From: Rikenellaceae bacterium
GTDB taxonomy: Bacteria > Bacteroidota > Bacteroidia > Bacteroidales > Rikenellaceae
Assembly (NCBI GenBank): GCA_017935625.1
Contig: JAGBHC010000029.1
Span: 1-64,000 of the forward strand
Direction of reading: 5' to 3'
DNA length: 64,000 nucleotides
Made by a program: the position numbers and the translations under genes. Under the pieces are notes generated by a model, which saw nothing but the letters and a program-made list of their open reading frames with translations, was not told the origin of the DNA and made no database searches. Of this stretch, positions 15,880 through 25,122 are shown piece after piece. Numbering within the stretch: the first letter of the stretch is position 1; each line of letters begins with the position of its first letter.

Positions 15880-16535
15880 CCTGTGCTCGAAGAACCCCCG
15901 AACGGACGCCTCCGGACACCGCCTCGCGCCCGTGCCCCCGAAGGTTCCCCAAACGGACGGCACCGGACACCGCTTCGCACCGCACTCGAAAAGTTCCCGA
16001 GCGCACCGGACCCCGCCTCGCACCCGTGCCCCCGAAAGTTCCCCGAACGAAAGCACAAACACACGGCTCTGCGCCACGCACAAAAAATATCCGGGCGAAC
16101 AACCCGGACGCCGCTCCGCCATCCGCCGCCCAATCCCCGGAAATGCAGCCCACAGAGCTACGACCGAAGAATCGCACGGCAGCCGGATAATCCGAATGAA
16201 TAGAGACGAAAAAAGCGAAACGACCGCAACGGCGTTTCCCGCATACCGCTCCGCACCACACTCGAAGCCCTCCCCGAACGGACGACACCGGACACCGCTT
16301 CGCACTCGTGTCCCGAAAGTTCCCCGAACGAAAGCACAAACACACGGCTCTGCGCCACGCACAAAAAACATCCGGGCGAACAACCCGGACGCCGCTCCGC
16401 CATCCGTCGCCCAATCCCCGGAAATGCAGCCCACAGAGCTACGACCGAAGAATCGCACGGCAGCCGGATAATCCGAATGAATAGAGACGAAAAAAGCGAA
16501 ACGACCGCAACGATGTTTCCCGCATACCGCTCCGC
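15880..16535. repeat. Tandem duplication with period 281 bp in a gene-free block
   Basis: The 224-bp segment 16031-16254 recurs at 16312-16535 with only a few mismatches. A shorter motif around GACACCGC and CCCGAAAGTTCCCC recurs more loosely from about 15900 onward. The block fills the roughly 800 bp between the tRNA-Glu terminator and the recQ stop. Long open frames on the minus strand simply read through the repeats, have biased Arg/Gly/Cys-rich composition and no family resemblance, so I treat the region as non-coding. Confidence 0.8.
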
Positions 16536-16603
16536 CCGACGGCTCGGACGAATCGCCCGCAGCGCCGGTCCCGAAACGGGAACCCGTCGAAAAAGCCGGC
16601 CGG

Positions 16604-18802
16604 TTAGTTTCCCTGCTCGCAGATGAACTTGATGCGGATGAGGCGAATCTCCTCCTCCGTGAAGTCGGAACCCAGTTCATGCACCGCCTCGTCCAGCGAG
16701 TCGCTCTCGGCGTCCTCCTTGAAGTAGAGGTAAATCTCCTCCGCCTTCTCCTCGTCCATGTACTGGTCGATGAAATAGTTGATATTGAGTTTGGTTCCGG
16801 AATTGACAATACCCTCAATCTCGGTCAGCAGCTCGTCGAAATCGAGGTCCTTGGCCCGGGCGATATCCTCGAAGTCCATCTTGCGGTCGATGCTCTGGAT
16901 GATGAAGACCTTGTTGCCGCTCTTGTTCACCACGCTCTTGACCACCATGTCCTGCGGCCGGATGATATCCTTCTCCTCGACGTAGGACTTGATGAGCTTC
17001 ACGAACGGAGCGCCGAACTTCTTCGCCTTGCCGGCACCCACACCGCTCACGTTCTGCAGCTCCTCGATGGTCACGGGATACTGAATCGACATATCCTCCA
17101 GCGACGGGTCCTGGAACACCACGAAGGGCGGCAGGTCGTGCTCGCGGGCCACCTTCTTGCGCAAATCCTTGAGCATGGCGAAAAGCTCCTCGTCGGCCGC
17201 TCCGCCTCCCTTGCCCATGGGCGCCACGGCCGCCTCCTCCTGCTCCTCCTCGTCGTAGTCGTGGTCGAGGGTTATCATCACGGGGAACGGCTTCTCGATA
17301 TACTCCAGTCCCTTTTCGCTCACCGACAGCAGGCCGTAGTTCTCGATGTTCTTGTCGATGAGCCCCAGGATGAGCGCCTGACGGATGACAGCCCCCCAGA
17401 AGCGGTCGTTGTGCTCGGCACCCGCGCCGAACCACTCGCTCTTGTGGTGGCTGTAAGACTTTATCATCGCCGTGGTCTTGCCGATGAGCACGTTGATGAG
17501 ATAGTCCATCTTGAACTTGTCGCCGATGGCACGCAGCACCTCCAGCGCCATGACCGTCTGCTCCGTCGCCTTCACCTTGGGTTTGGGATGACGGCAGTTG
17601 TCGCAGTTGCCGCAGTTCTCCTCGGTGTACTCCTCGCCGAAATAGTGGAGCAGCGTCTTGCGGCGGCAAATCGAACTCTCGGCATAGGAGACCGTCTCCA
17701 GCAGCAGCAGTTTGCCGATTTCCTGCTCGGCGATGGGCTTGCCCTGCATGAACTTCTCCAGCTTCTGGATATCCTTGTAGCTGTAAAAGGTGATGCAATG
17801 GCCCTCGCCGCCGTCGCGTCCGGCGCGCCCCGTCTCCTGATAGTACCCCTCGAGACTCTTGGGGATGTCGTAATGGATGACATAGCGCACGTCGGGTTTG
17901 TCGATGCCCATGCCGAAAGCGATGGTAGCCACGATGACATCGGCCCGCTCCATCAGGAAATCGTCCTGGTTGTTGGCCCGCGTGGCGGCATCCATGCCCG
18001 CATGGTAGGCTTTGGCCCGGATGTCGTTGGCCACCAGCAGTTCGGTCAGCTCCTCCACCTTCTTGCGGCTGAGGCAGTAGATGATGCCCGACTTGCCGGG
18101 GTTCTGTTTGATGTACTTGATGATATCGCGTGCCGCATCGTGCTTGGGCCGGATTTCGTAGTAGAGGTTGGGACGGTTGAACGACGACTTGAAGACCTTG
18201 GCGTCGAGCATCCCCAGATTCTTCTGGATGTCCATCTGCACCTTGGGGGTGGCCGTAGCCGTCAGGGCAATCAGCGGGGCGTGACCGATATCGTTGATTA
18301 TCGGCCGTATGCGCCGGTACTCCGGACGGAAGTCGTGGCCCCACTCCGAGATGCAGTGCGCCTCGTCGATGGCGTAGAACGAAATCTTTATCTTGCGCAG
18401 GAACGAGATGTTGTCCTCCTTGGTGAGCGACTCGGGCGCGAAGTAGAGCAGCTTGGTCTTGCCCGCCAGCACGTCGCTGCGCACCTGGTTGATGGCCGTC
18501 TTGTTGAGCGACGAATTGAGGAAGTGGGCGATGCCCTCGTCGGCGCTGAACGTGCGCATGGCATCGACCTGGTTCTTCATCAGGGCGATGAGCGGGGAGA
18601 TGATGATGGCCACGCCGTCCATGATGAGCGCAGGCAACTGGTAGCAAAGGGACTTTCCTCCACCCGTCGGCATCAGTACGAATGTGTCGTTCCCCTCCAG
18701 CACGTTGCGAATCACCGCCTCCTGATTCCCCTTGAAAGAAGAGAATCCGAAGTACTCCTTCAGCTTTTGCCCCAGCAATGTCTCCTTTTCTTTGTCGCTC
18801 AT
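16604..18802 (-). CDS. recQ: ATP-dependent DNA helicase RecQ
   Basis: RecQ is a 3'-5' helicase for recombination and fork repair. The 732-residue protein has Walker A PTGGGKS at residues 45-51, DEAH at 146-149, helicase motif VI (QETGRAGRDG), the RecQ zinc cluster (CRR...CGNCDNC), a winged-helix region and an HRDC-like part (PPFVVFQDPSLEDMS...VSGVGAGKAKKFG). It continues past HRDC with about 120 acidic residues, longer than E. coli RecQ but common in Bacteroidetes. It is divergent from lptB, and the 177-bp space between them shows no clear minus-strand -7 box. Confidence 0.94.
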   Translation of the reverse strand: MSDKEKETLLGQKLKEYFGFSSFKGNQEAVIRNVLEGNDTFVLMPTGGGKSLCYQLPALIMDGVAIIISPLIALMKNQVDAMRTFSADEGIAHFLNSSLNKTAINQVRSDVLAGKTKLLYFAPESLTKEDNISFLRKIKISFYAIDEAHCISEWGHDFRPEYRRIRPIINDIGHAPLIALTATATPKVQMDIQKNLGMLDAKVFKSSFNRPNLYYEIRPKHDAARDIIKYIKQNPGKSGIIYCLSRKKVEELTELLVANDIRAKAYHAGMDAATRANNQDDFLMERADVIVATIAFGMGIDKPDVRYVIHYDIPKSLEGYYQETGRAGRDGGEGHCITFYSYKDIQKLEKFMQGKPIAEQEIGKLLLLETVSYAESSICRRKTLLHYFGEEYTEENCGNCDNCRHPKPKVKATEQTVMALEVLRAIGDKFKMDYLINVLIGKTTAMIKSYSHHKSEWFGAGAEHNDRFWGAVIRQALILGLIDKNIENYGLLSVSEKGLEYIEKPFPVMITLDHDYDEEEQEEAAVAPMGKGGGAADEELFAMLKDLRKKVAREHDLPPFVVFQDPSLEDMSIQYPVTIEELQNVSGVGAGKAKKFGAPFVKLIKSYVEEKDIIRPQDMVVKSVVNKSGNKVFIIQSIDRKMDFEDIARAKDLDFDELLTEIEGIVNSGTKLNINYFIDQYMDEEKAEEIYLYFKEDAESDSLDEAVHELGSDFTEEEIRLIRIKFICEQGN

Positions 18803-18951
18803 CGTTTACTCCGCTTTTTCCGCATCTTCGCAGAGCCGGTTCCGCAGCCTGCAGATGCGGTCTTACACTTTATGTCGATAACACGAACAGGCCGTTTTCA
18901 GGCAAACGACCTATTTCGTAACATAAAAGTATATATTTTTTGCGAAAGTTG

Positions 18952-18959
18952 CTAACTTT
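18952..18959 (+). promoter_or_regulatory. -7 box (TAACTTTG) for lptB-aroA-aroC
   Basis: TAACTTTG fits TAnnTTTG and lies 20 bp before the lptB ATG. The -33 is not consensus at standard spacing. Confidence 0.55.
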
Positions 18960-18979
18960 GTAACAAAATTTTTCAAAAA

Positions 18980-19717
18980 ATGAGGTTATACACCAAAGAT
19001 GTCGTCAAGAGATACGGTTCGCGCACCGTGGTGGACCACGTGTCGGTGGATGTCAATCAGGGAGAGATAGTGGGTCTGCTGGGCCCCAACGGCGCCGGGA
19101 AGACCACCACGTTCTACATGATTGTGGGACTGATAAAGCCCAACGACGGAGCCATCTTTCTGGAGGACGACCAGGGCCGCGCCACCGACATCTCGGCCGA
19201 GCCCGTCTACCGCCGCGCCCAGATGGGCGTGGGCTATCTGGCGCAGGAGGCCTCGGTGTTCCGCCGCCTGAGCGTCGAAGACAACATCCGCAGCGTGCTG
19301 GAGATGACCGACTTCACCAAAGAGTACCAGCGCGAACGGCTCGAAAGCCTCATCGAGGAGTTCCGGCTCCAGAAAGTGCGCAAGAGCCTGGGCATCCAGC
19401 TCTCGGGCGGCGAGCGCCGCCGCACCGAAATCGCCCGCGCGGTGGCCATCAACCCCCGCTTCATTCTGCTCGACGAACCGTTCGCCGGAGTGGACCCCAT
19501 CGCCGTGGAAGATATCCAGAGCATCGTGGGCACGCTCAAGAACAAGAACATCGGGGTCATCATCACCGACCACAACGTACACGAAACGCTGGCCATCACC
19601 GACCGCACCTACCTGCTTTTCGAGGGGCGCATCCTCAAGGCCGGCACCGCCGAAGACCTCGCCAACGACGAAACCGTGCGCAGGGTCTACCTCGGCAAGG
19701 ACTTCCAGTTACGATAG
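18980..19717 (+). CDS. lptB: LPS export ABC transporter ATPase
   Basis: LptB powers LptFG-driven extraction of lipopolysaccharide from the inner membrane. The 245-residue protein has Walker A GPNGAGKT at residues 35-42, the signature LSGGE at 141-145, and ILLDEPFAGVDP with the DEP at 165-167. The LptB-type sequence around the signature (QLSGGERRRTEIARA) separates it from general ABC ATPases. aroA begins 2 bp after its stop, so the genes are co-transcribed although functionally unrelated. The lptFG partners are not in the window. Confidence 0.93.
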   Translation: MRLYTKDVVKRYGSRTVVDHVSVDVNQGEIVGLLGPNGAGKTTTFYMIVGLIKPNDGAIFLEDDQGRATDISAEPVYRRAQMGVGYLAQEASVFRRLSVEDNIRSVLEMTDFTKEYQRERLESLIEEFRLQKVRKSLGIQLSGGERRRTEIARAVAINPRFILLDEPFAGVDPIAVEDIQSIVGTLKNKNIGVIITDHNVHETLAITDRTYLLFEGRILKAGTAEDLANDETVRRVYLGKDFQLR

Positions 19718-19719
19718 AC

Positions 19720-20970
19720 ATGGACAAAACGATATGCAAAGCCGGGGTGAGCGGACGCATCACCCCTCCCAGCTCCAAGAGCTACGCCCAGCGGGCGATA
19801 GCCGCGGCGCTGCTCAGCCGCGGCGAGTCGCGCCTGTGCAACATCGACCTGTGCCAGGACACCCGCGCCGCACTGAGCGTAATCGAGGCGCTCGGCGCCG
19901 CGGTGCGGCAGATAGACAAGCACACTTTCGCCGTAACGGGCGGACTCGACCCGCGCACCGAGGTCATCGACATCGGCGAGTCGGGCCTGGCGACCCGCCT
20001 GTTCACCCCCATCGCCTCGCTGTGCGGCCGCCGCATCCGGGTCGAGGGCCGCGGCACGATGCGCTACCGGCCGGTCTCGATGATGTGCGGCCCCCTGCGT
20101 GAGCTGGGCGTGCAGGTGTGGGACAACGGCGGCGTGCTGCCGATTATGGTGGAGGGGCCTCTGCGCGGCGGCGAAATCGAGGTGGACGGCAGCATCAGCT
20201 CGCAGTTCATCACCGGTCTGCTCATGGCCCTGCCCCTGGCCCCGCAGGAGACGCAGCTCAAGGTGAGGGAGCCCAAAAGCATACCTTATATAGATATGAC
20301 GCTCGACCTGGTACGCAGCTGGGGCGTGGAGATAGACCACTGCGACTACCGCGAATTCTACATCCCCGGCTCCCAGAGCTACACCCCCCGCAGCTATCGG
20401 GTGGAGGGCGACTGGAGCGGAGCCGCCATCATGATGGTGGCCGGAGCCGTGGCCGGAGAGGTGACCCTGCGCAACCTGAACCCGCTCTCGCGGCAGGCCG
20501 ACACATCCGTCATCGAGGCACTCTCCCACGCGGGGGCCGAAATCGTAATCGAGGGCGACGAAATCACCGTCCGCCGCAAGGAGCTGCGCGGTTTCGAGTT
20601 CGATGCCACCCACTGTCCCGACCTCTTTCCCGCGCTGGCGGCGCTGGCGGCCAACTGCAAGGGCATCACCACGCTGCACGGAACCCGGCGCCTGCTCCAC
20701 AAAGAGAGCAACCGGGCCGAGGCCATCGCCTCGGAGTTCGGCAAGATGGGTATCGAGGTCGATATCCGCACGCCCGACATCATGAAGATACGGGGCGGAG
20801 CCATCCAAGGCGCCGACGTCGAGAGCCACGGCGACCACCGCATGGCCATGGCCGAGGCCGTCGCGGCGCTCAATGCTTCGGAGCCGGTCGTCATAGGCGG
20901 AGCGGAGTGCGTGGCCAAGTCCTACCCCGACTTCTGGCGCGACCTCGAGAAAATCACGGTCAGAGAATAA
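19720..20970 (+). CDS. aroA: 3-phosphoshikimate 1-carboxyvinyltransferase (EPSP synthase)
   Basis: AroA joins phosphoenolpyruvate to shikimate-3-phosphate, the sixth step of chorismate synthesis. The 416-residue protein shows the N-terminal PPSSKSYAQRAIAAA substrate-binding motif, the central SGLATRLF segment (equivalent to the family GNAGTAMRPL region but divergent), and the C-terminal SHGDHRMAMA motif. It is slightly shorter than E. coli AroA. It lies 2 bp after lptB and 60 bp before aroC. Confidence 0.92.
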   Translation: MDKTICKAGVSGRITPPSSKSYAQRAIAAALLSRGESRLCNIDLCQDTRAALSVIEALGAAVRQIDKHTFAVTGGLDPRTEVIDIGESGLATRLFTPIASLCGRRIRVEGRGTMRYRPVSMMCGPLRELGVQVWDNGGVLPIMVEGPLRGGEIEVDGSISSQFITGLLMALPLAPQETQLKVREPKSIPYIDMTLDLVRSWGVEIDHCDYREFYIPGSQSYTPRSYRVEGDWSGAAIMMVAGAVAGEVTLRNLNPLSRQADTSVIEALSHAGAEIVIEGDEITVRRKELRGFEFDATHCPDLFPALAALAANCKGITTLHGTRRLLHKESNRAEAIASEFGKMGIEVDIRTPDIMKIRGGAIQGADVESHGDHRMAMAEAVAALNASEPVVIGGAECVAKSYPDFWRDLEKITVRE

Positions 20971-21030
20971 CGGTCCCTCCTTTCCGCTTCGGCGCGAAGG
21001 GAGCGGCCTCCAACGGAAAACAAAACGGAG

Positions 21031-22035
21031 ATGAACAGTTTCGGACGCATATTCAGGGTATCTATTTTCGGAGAGTCGCACGGCGAAACCATCGGTGCGG
21101 TCATCGACGGCGTGCCGGCCGGCATGGCGCTCTGCGAGGAGGAGTTTCTCGCCGACCTCGCCCGCCGCAAGAGCGGAGCGCGCGGCACCACGCCGCGCCG
21201 GGAGAGCGACTCTCCACAGCTCGTCTCGGGCCTTTTCGAGGGACGCACCACCGGAGCGCCGCTCACCGTACTCTTCCGCAACGAGAACCGGCGCTCGGGC
21301 GACTACGCCGACCTGCGCATCCACCCCCGGCCCTCCCACGCCGACTGGACGGCCGCACTCAAATACGGAGGCTTCAACGACTACCGCGGCGGCGGACACT
21401 TCTCGGGCCGGCTCACCCTGCCCCTCACGGCCGCAGGCACGGTGGCCAAGAAGATACTTTCCGGCGCGGAGTTCCGCACGTCGCTGGTCGAGGTGGGCGG
21501 ATGCTGCGACCCGCAGCGGTTCGCGGAGACGGTCGAAAACGCGCTGCGCGACGGCGACTCGGTGGGCGGAGTGGTCGAATGCCGCGTCCGCGGAGTGGAA
21601 CCGGGACTGGGCGAACCCTTCTTCGACGGTGCCGAGAGCGTACTGGCCCACCTGCTCTTCTCGATTCCTGCCGTCAAGGGGGTCGAATTCGGCGCCGGAT
21701 TCGCCTCGGCCCGCATGCGGGGCTCGCAAAACAACGACCCCATCGCAGACCGGCAGGGGCACACCGCGACCAACCACGCCGGCGGCATCTGCGGCGGCAT
21801 CACCAACAACAACGAACTGACAGTGCGCGTGGCCGTCAAGCCCACCCCCAGCATCTCGTGCGAACAACGCACCTGGCACACCGGACACCAAGCCGTGGAG
21901 CCGCTGATTGTCAAAGGGCGCCACGACGCCTGCATCGCGCTGCGTGCGGGAGTGGTCGTGGAAGCGGCCGTCGCCATCGGCCTGGCCGACCTGCACCTGC
22001 TGCGTGCATCCGCCGCTCCCGGGACCGGCCTTTAA
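21031..22035 (+). CDS. aroC: Chorismate synthase
   Basis: AroC eliminates phosphate from EPSP to make chorismate, using reduced FMN. The 334-residue protein carries GESHG near the N-terminus, RIHPRPSHADWTA, GGGHFSGRLT, and SQNNDPI followed by NHAGGICGGITNN. The family is normally about 350-360 residues, so this one is a little short at its C-terminus, but all conserved blocks are present. It immediately follows aroA, giving two consecutive steps of the pathway in one unit. Confidence 0.92.
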   Translation: MNSFGRIFRVSIFGESHGETIGAVIDGVPAGMALCEEEFLADLARRKSGARGTTPRRESDSPQLVSGLFEGRTTGAPLTVLFRNENRRSGDYADLRIHPRPSHADWTAALKYGGFNDYRGGGHFSGRLTLPLTAAGTVAKKILSGAEFRTSLVEVGGCCDPQRFAETVENALRDGDSVGGVVECRVRGVEPGLGEPFFDGAESVLAHLLFSIPAVKGVEFGAGFASARMRGSQNNDPIADRQGHTATNHAGGICGGITNNNELTVRVAVKPTPSISCEQRTWHTGHQAVEPLIVKGRHDACIALRAGVVVEAAVAIGLADLHLLRASAAPGTGL

Positions 22036-22155
22036 ACCCCGGTCCTACGCCTCCGCGAAAGTCTGCCGACGCACCGCACCGCCTGCTGTGCGCTTCCGCT
22101 GTTTCCAGCATCGGCCTCCAAACCCCGGTCCGCACGCACGCCGCGAAAATCCGCC
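22027..22155. repeat. Imperfect direct repeat after aroC
   Basis: A roughly 40-bp segment starting GGCC near 22027 (core AAACCCCGGTCC) recurs near 22112 with mismatches, about 85 bp apart. No gene or clean terminator is visible between the aroC stop and the decayed reading frame that ends near 22330. Confidence 0.5.
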
Positions 22156-22329
22156 GGCTGTCCCAGCACACGCTTTCGCGAATACCGTAACGCACGCCTA
22201 TCACCCGAGGCGCAACCGGATTCCCCTTTCTCCACACACGCCTTCCGAAAGACTCCCCCTCCCCACCGGTGCGCCGCCATCCGTTTCCCCGCACGCTTCC
22301 GCAGCCGGCTGCGGAAGAAACCACGTTCC

Positions 22330-23213
22330 CGATAGCCAGGCATACGCGCGGGCTCCGGGCCGAGGTGCAATCGTCCAGGTACTGGTAGCGGGGAATCCGG
22401 CCGGAGGTGTTCCGCAGAGACCATGACTCCCATACGCCACGGTAACTCGCACGGCCGCCGCTGCCGGTGGAGTCACCCATGAACGAAGCGTAGGCACTGT
22501 CGTAGATGTGTCCGCCCAGCTGGTAGCCGAAGCTCCCCGGGAAGTCGAATCCGCAGAAAGCGGCCTGGCCCTACTCGTCGGGCCCGCGCAGGTGGCGACA
22601 TACTTGTTGTACATCGACTTGCCCACGCCGTACCAATACCTCCTGTCCTGGCAGCCGCCCGCGTCGCCGGTTTTCGATTCGGACAGCGAGAGAATCCCTT
22701 TCTTGTTGTGCGCGATGCCGGCGCAGACGTTCCGGTCCACGCGGCGCAGGGCGACCACAGTGGCATTCATTTCCCTGCTGCCAGGAACCGTAGTCGTAAA
22801 TCTGCGAATAGTCGGGCGTAGTGGCGCCCCGGATTCTCGAGGGTCCTCAGGGTCTGCCTGACCCGCTCATGGACACCCCGTTTCATGTCGAACGCCACGA
22901 CAATCACATCGTCCAGAGCCGTCGTATTTTCGGTCATCGCGACATTCAACACGCTTTTGTTGCCGACTCCGACCTCCAGCGGGTCATACCCCAGATGTAA
23001 GAACTGGAGCGTGGCGCCGGAGGGCACCGAAACGGCGTACTTTCCGAAGGCATCGGTGGAGACACCGCGTGTGCTGCCCTTGACCAATACGGTCACGCCG
23101 ACAAGGGGTTGCGCCTCGCCGTCTGTAACCGTACCCGTCACTTGCCTGTCCTGAGCAGCGACCTGACAACACATGCTCAAAACCGCAAAAATCAATAGTA
23201 CAATTTTTCTCAT
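22330..23213 (-). pseudogene. Decayed susC-like start followed by frame-broken coding remnant
   Basis: From the ATG at 23213 the minus strand encodes a normal SusC leader (MRKIVLLIFAVLSMCCQVAA) and a carboxypeptidase-regulatory-like domain (about residues 22-105, including GKYAVSVPSGATLQFLHLGY). Near residue 115 it loses SusC character and stops at 22767. Beyond this, protein-like sequence continues in two other frames, with YWYGVGKSMYNKY in one and GFDFPGSFGYQLGGHIYDSA in the next, separated by a frameshift and a stop. These later pieces are not from the SusC plug or barrel as I know them, and I cannot name their family. The first 31 codons are nearly identical in DNA to the two intact susC genes. 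Confidence 0.75.
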
Positions 23214-23247
23214 ACAACTTAATTTTTGAATGTGTTTAAAATAAAAA
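23121..23247 (-). repeat. 127-bp susC 5' block, copy 1
   Basis: This block covers 34 bp of leader and the first 31 codons of the decayed susC. It differs from copy 3 (34311-34437) at four positions and is inverted relative to copy 2 (24996-25122). The homology ends sharply at both edges. No consensus -7 box lies upstream of it on the minus strand. Confidence 0.9.
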
Positions 23248-23538
23248 TAGGGTCCCGACAGGCCCGATTCGACCCGAATGAAATATCTTGCGCCCCAATG
23301 GTCTGGGAAAACGGACGCTTTTCCCGCGGCGGTTTTCGGCCCCCCGGACGACGTTCCGTGTCTCCAAACCGTTACCCGAACAGCGTCATACCGGACTGAC
23401 AGACAGAGTTGTCCGCCGCAGAAACCTTCGCACGCCCTTGCCAAATCATTACTTCCGTCCGGCAGGGCCCCGGCAGGGCCCCGCGCCCTTCCGACACGGA
23501 TAACTTACTGAATACAAACCCTCTAAACAATTTGAATT
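23248..23538. other. Gene-free stretch before the recombinase
   Basis: This GC-rich DNA contains an 11-bp tandem duplication (GGCAGGGCCCC twice, 23461-23482) and no supportable gene. It holds no full-consensus promoter in either direction, although it must contain the recombinase expression signals in the present orientation. Confidence 0.45.
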
Positions 23539-24756
23539 ATGAGAAGTACATTCAGCGTCCTGTTCTACATCAAGCGCACCGCACTGCGTAAGGACGGCAC
23601 CGCCCCCATCATGGGGCGCATCACAATCAACGGAGAGATGGCGCAGTTCGCCACGCGCCTGGCCATAACGCCCGACAAGTGGAGCGTGGAGTACGGTTCG
23701 GCCTACGGGCGCAGCGAGCGTTCACGGACCATAAACGCCGAACTCAACAAAATCCGGTGCAATGCCATGAACCACTACAACAATCTGTTGTCCACGGAAC
23801 ATCACGTTTCGCCCCTGCGCGTCAAGAACCTGCTGCTAGGGCTGGAGGAGAAATACAACACCATACTCGCCCTGTTCCGCAAGCACAACCAGGAGTTCGT
23901 CAAGAACATCGGCTACACCCGCAGCCGCTCGACCTACAACAAGTATGCGGCCGTCTACGACCACCTGTGCCGCTACATCCTCCACAAATACAATCGCACC
24001 GACCTGATGTTCAAGGAACTGGACGAACGTTTCGTTCCCGATTTCGACCTCTACCTGCGCGAGACGGCCCTGCTGAGCAACAACACGGTGTGGATATACA
24101 TGATGCCCGTCAAACGCATCATCGTCCAGGCCCGCAACCGGGGCTACCTCAGCTCCAATCCGGCGGGCGACTACCATGCCCGGTTCTGCCACAAAGAGCG
24201 CGACTACCTGACCGAACGCGAGCTGGAGCGGCTGATAGACTACCGGAGCGAAATCGACACCTTCAACGTCGTCAAGGACGTTTTTCTCTTCTGCTGCTTC
24301 ACGGGACTCTCCTACTCCGATGTCAAAAATCTGACGCACAACCACATATCCAAGTCGTTCGACAACCATCTCTGGATAGTCTCCCAACGGAAGAAGACCG
24401 GCACCGATTTCCGCGTGCGGCTGCTCGACATTCCGAAATCTATAATAGATAGGTATAGACAGCATTCGACCGGCCACAACGTCTTCCCCCTCCCGAGCAA
24501 CGCCACCTGCAACCGGGTCCTCCGGCAGCTGTCGCAGCAAATCGACCTGCGGAAAGCCGTCACGTTCCACGTGGCGCGGCACACCTTCGCCACCACCGTC
24601 CTGCTCTCGCACGACGTGCCCATCGAATCGGTGTGCAGCATGCTGGGCCACACAAACATCAAGACCACACAGATTTACGCCCGCATCACCGACAAGAAGC
24701 TGAGCCACGACCTCGACCTGCTCTCGCGCAGAATACGCAAAGAGAAGGGTTGGTAA
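23539..24756 (+). CDS. Tyrosine recombinase (Bacteroidetes invertase/integrase type)
   Basis: This 405-residue protein has an N-terminal arm-binding-like domain, a core-binding domain (about 110-205) and a catalytic domain (about 220-400). Visible catalytic residues are K286 or K287 in RKKTG, H344 and R347 in HVARH, H371 in LGHTN and nucleophile Y380. The position of the first canonical arginine is a serine (S258, in TGLSYSDV), as reported for IntDOT-type enzymes. It stands alone between two inverted copies of the 127-bp susC block, with no phage, conjugation or tRNA-integration context. This suggests a resident DNA invertase acting on the flanking SusCD genes rather than an element integrase. 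The target site is not proven. Confidence 0.88.
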   Translation: MRSTFSVLFYIKRTALRKDGTAPIMGRITINGEMAQFATRLAITPDKWSVEYGSAYGRSERSRTINAELNKIRCNAMNHYNNLLSTEHHVSPLRVKNLLLGLEEKYNTILALFRKHNQEFVKNIGYTRSRSTYNKYAAVYDHLCRYILHKYNRTDLMFKELDERFVPDFDLYLRETALLSNNTVWIYMMPVKRIIVQARNRGYLSSNPAGDYHARFCHKERDYLTERELERLIDYRSEIDTFNVVKDVFLFCCFTGLSYSDVKNLTHNHISKSFDNHLWIVSQRKKTGTDFRVRLLDIPKSIIDRYRQHSTGHNVFPLPSNATCNRVLRQLSQQIDLRKAVTFHVARHTFATTVLLSHDVPIESVCSMLGHTNIKTTQIYARITDKKLSHDLDLLSRRIRKEKGW

Positions 24757-24978
24757 AACGTTTTTTTCATCGTTTCGGTGTTTTCGGTCTCACTTTTCGG
24801 ATATAAAAAATGCAAAAATGAGCGAAAACACACATTTTGTTAATTTTTATTACAACCAAATAGAAACTAAAAATCGGTTTTAAGTTTTAAATCGTAATGA
24901 AAAAATCTAATATCCCGTAAATGTCTCACAACGGAGCAAAAAAAGCATAACGCATTAGTTTATAGATAAAATTATTTC

Positions 24979-24986
24979 TACCTTTG
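24979..24986 (+). promoter_or_regulatory. -7 box (TACCTTTG) for the intact susCD pair
   Basis: TACCTTTG lies 9 bp before the 127-bp block and 43 bp before the susC ATG at 25030. It is outside the repeated block and has no counterpart at copies 1 and 3. The DNA from 24757 to 24978 is AT-rich, unlike its surroundings, and has no gene. Confidence 0.65.
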
Positions 24987-24995
24987 CCTCACAGA

Positions 24996-25122
24996 TTTTT
25001 ATTTTAAAAACATTCAAAAATTAAGTTGTATGAGAAAAATTGTACTATTGGTTTTTGCGGTTTTGAGCATGTGTTGTCAGGTCGCTGCTCAGAACAGGCA
25101 AGTAACAGGTACGGTTACCGAC
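24996..25122 (+). repeat. 127-bp susC 5' block, copy 2
   Basis: This block covers 34 bp of leader and codons 1-31 of the intact plus-strand susC. It differs from copy 3 at four positions and is inverted relative to copies 1 and 3. It is the only copy preceded by a consensus -7 box. Confidence 0.9.

Noticed and set aside
15722-16414. Open frame of about 230 codons on the minus strand through the repeat block
   Set aside because: It covers the tRNA-Glu terminator and reads twice through the 281-bp duplication, with Arg/Gly/Cys-biased composition and no family resemblance. High GC lengthens such frames by chance.
23539-24756. Recombinase considered as an integrase of a conjugative or phage element
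   Set aside because: There are no mobilisation, phage, excisionase or cargo genes nearby and no tRNA attachment site. The flanking inverted susC blocks give a simpler explanation.
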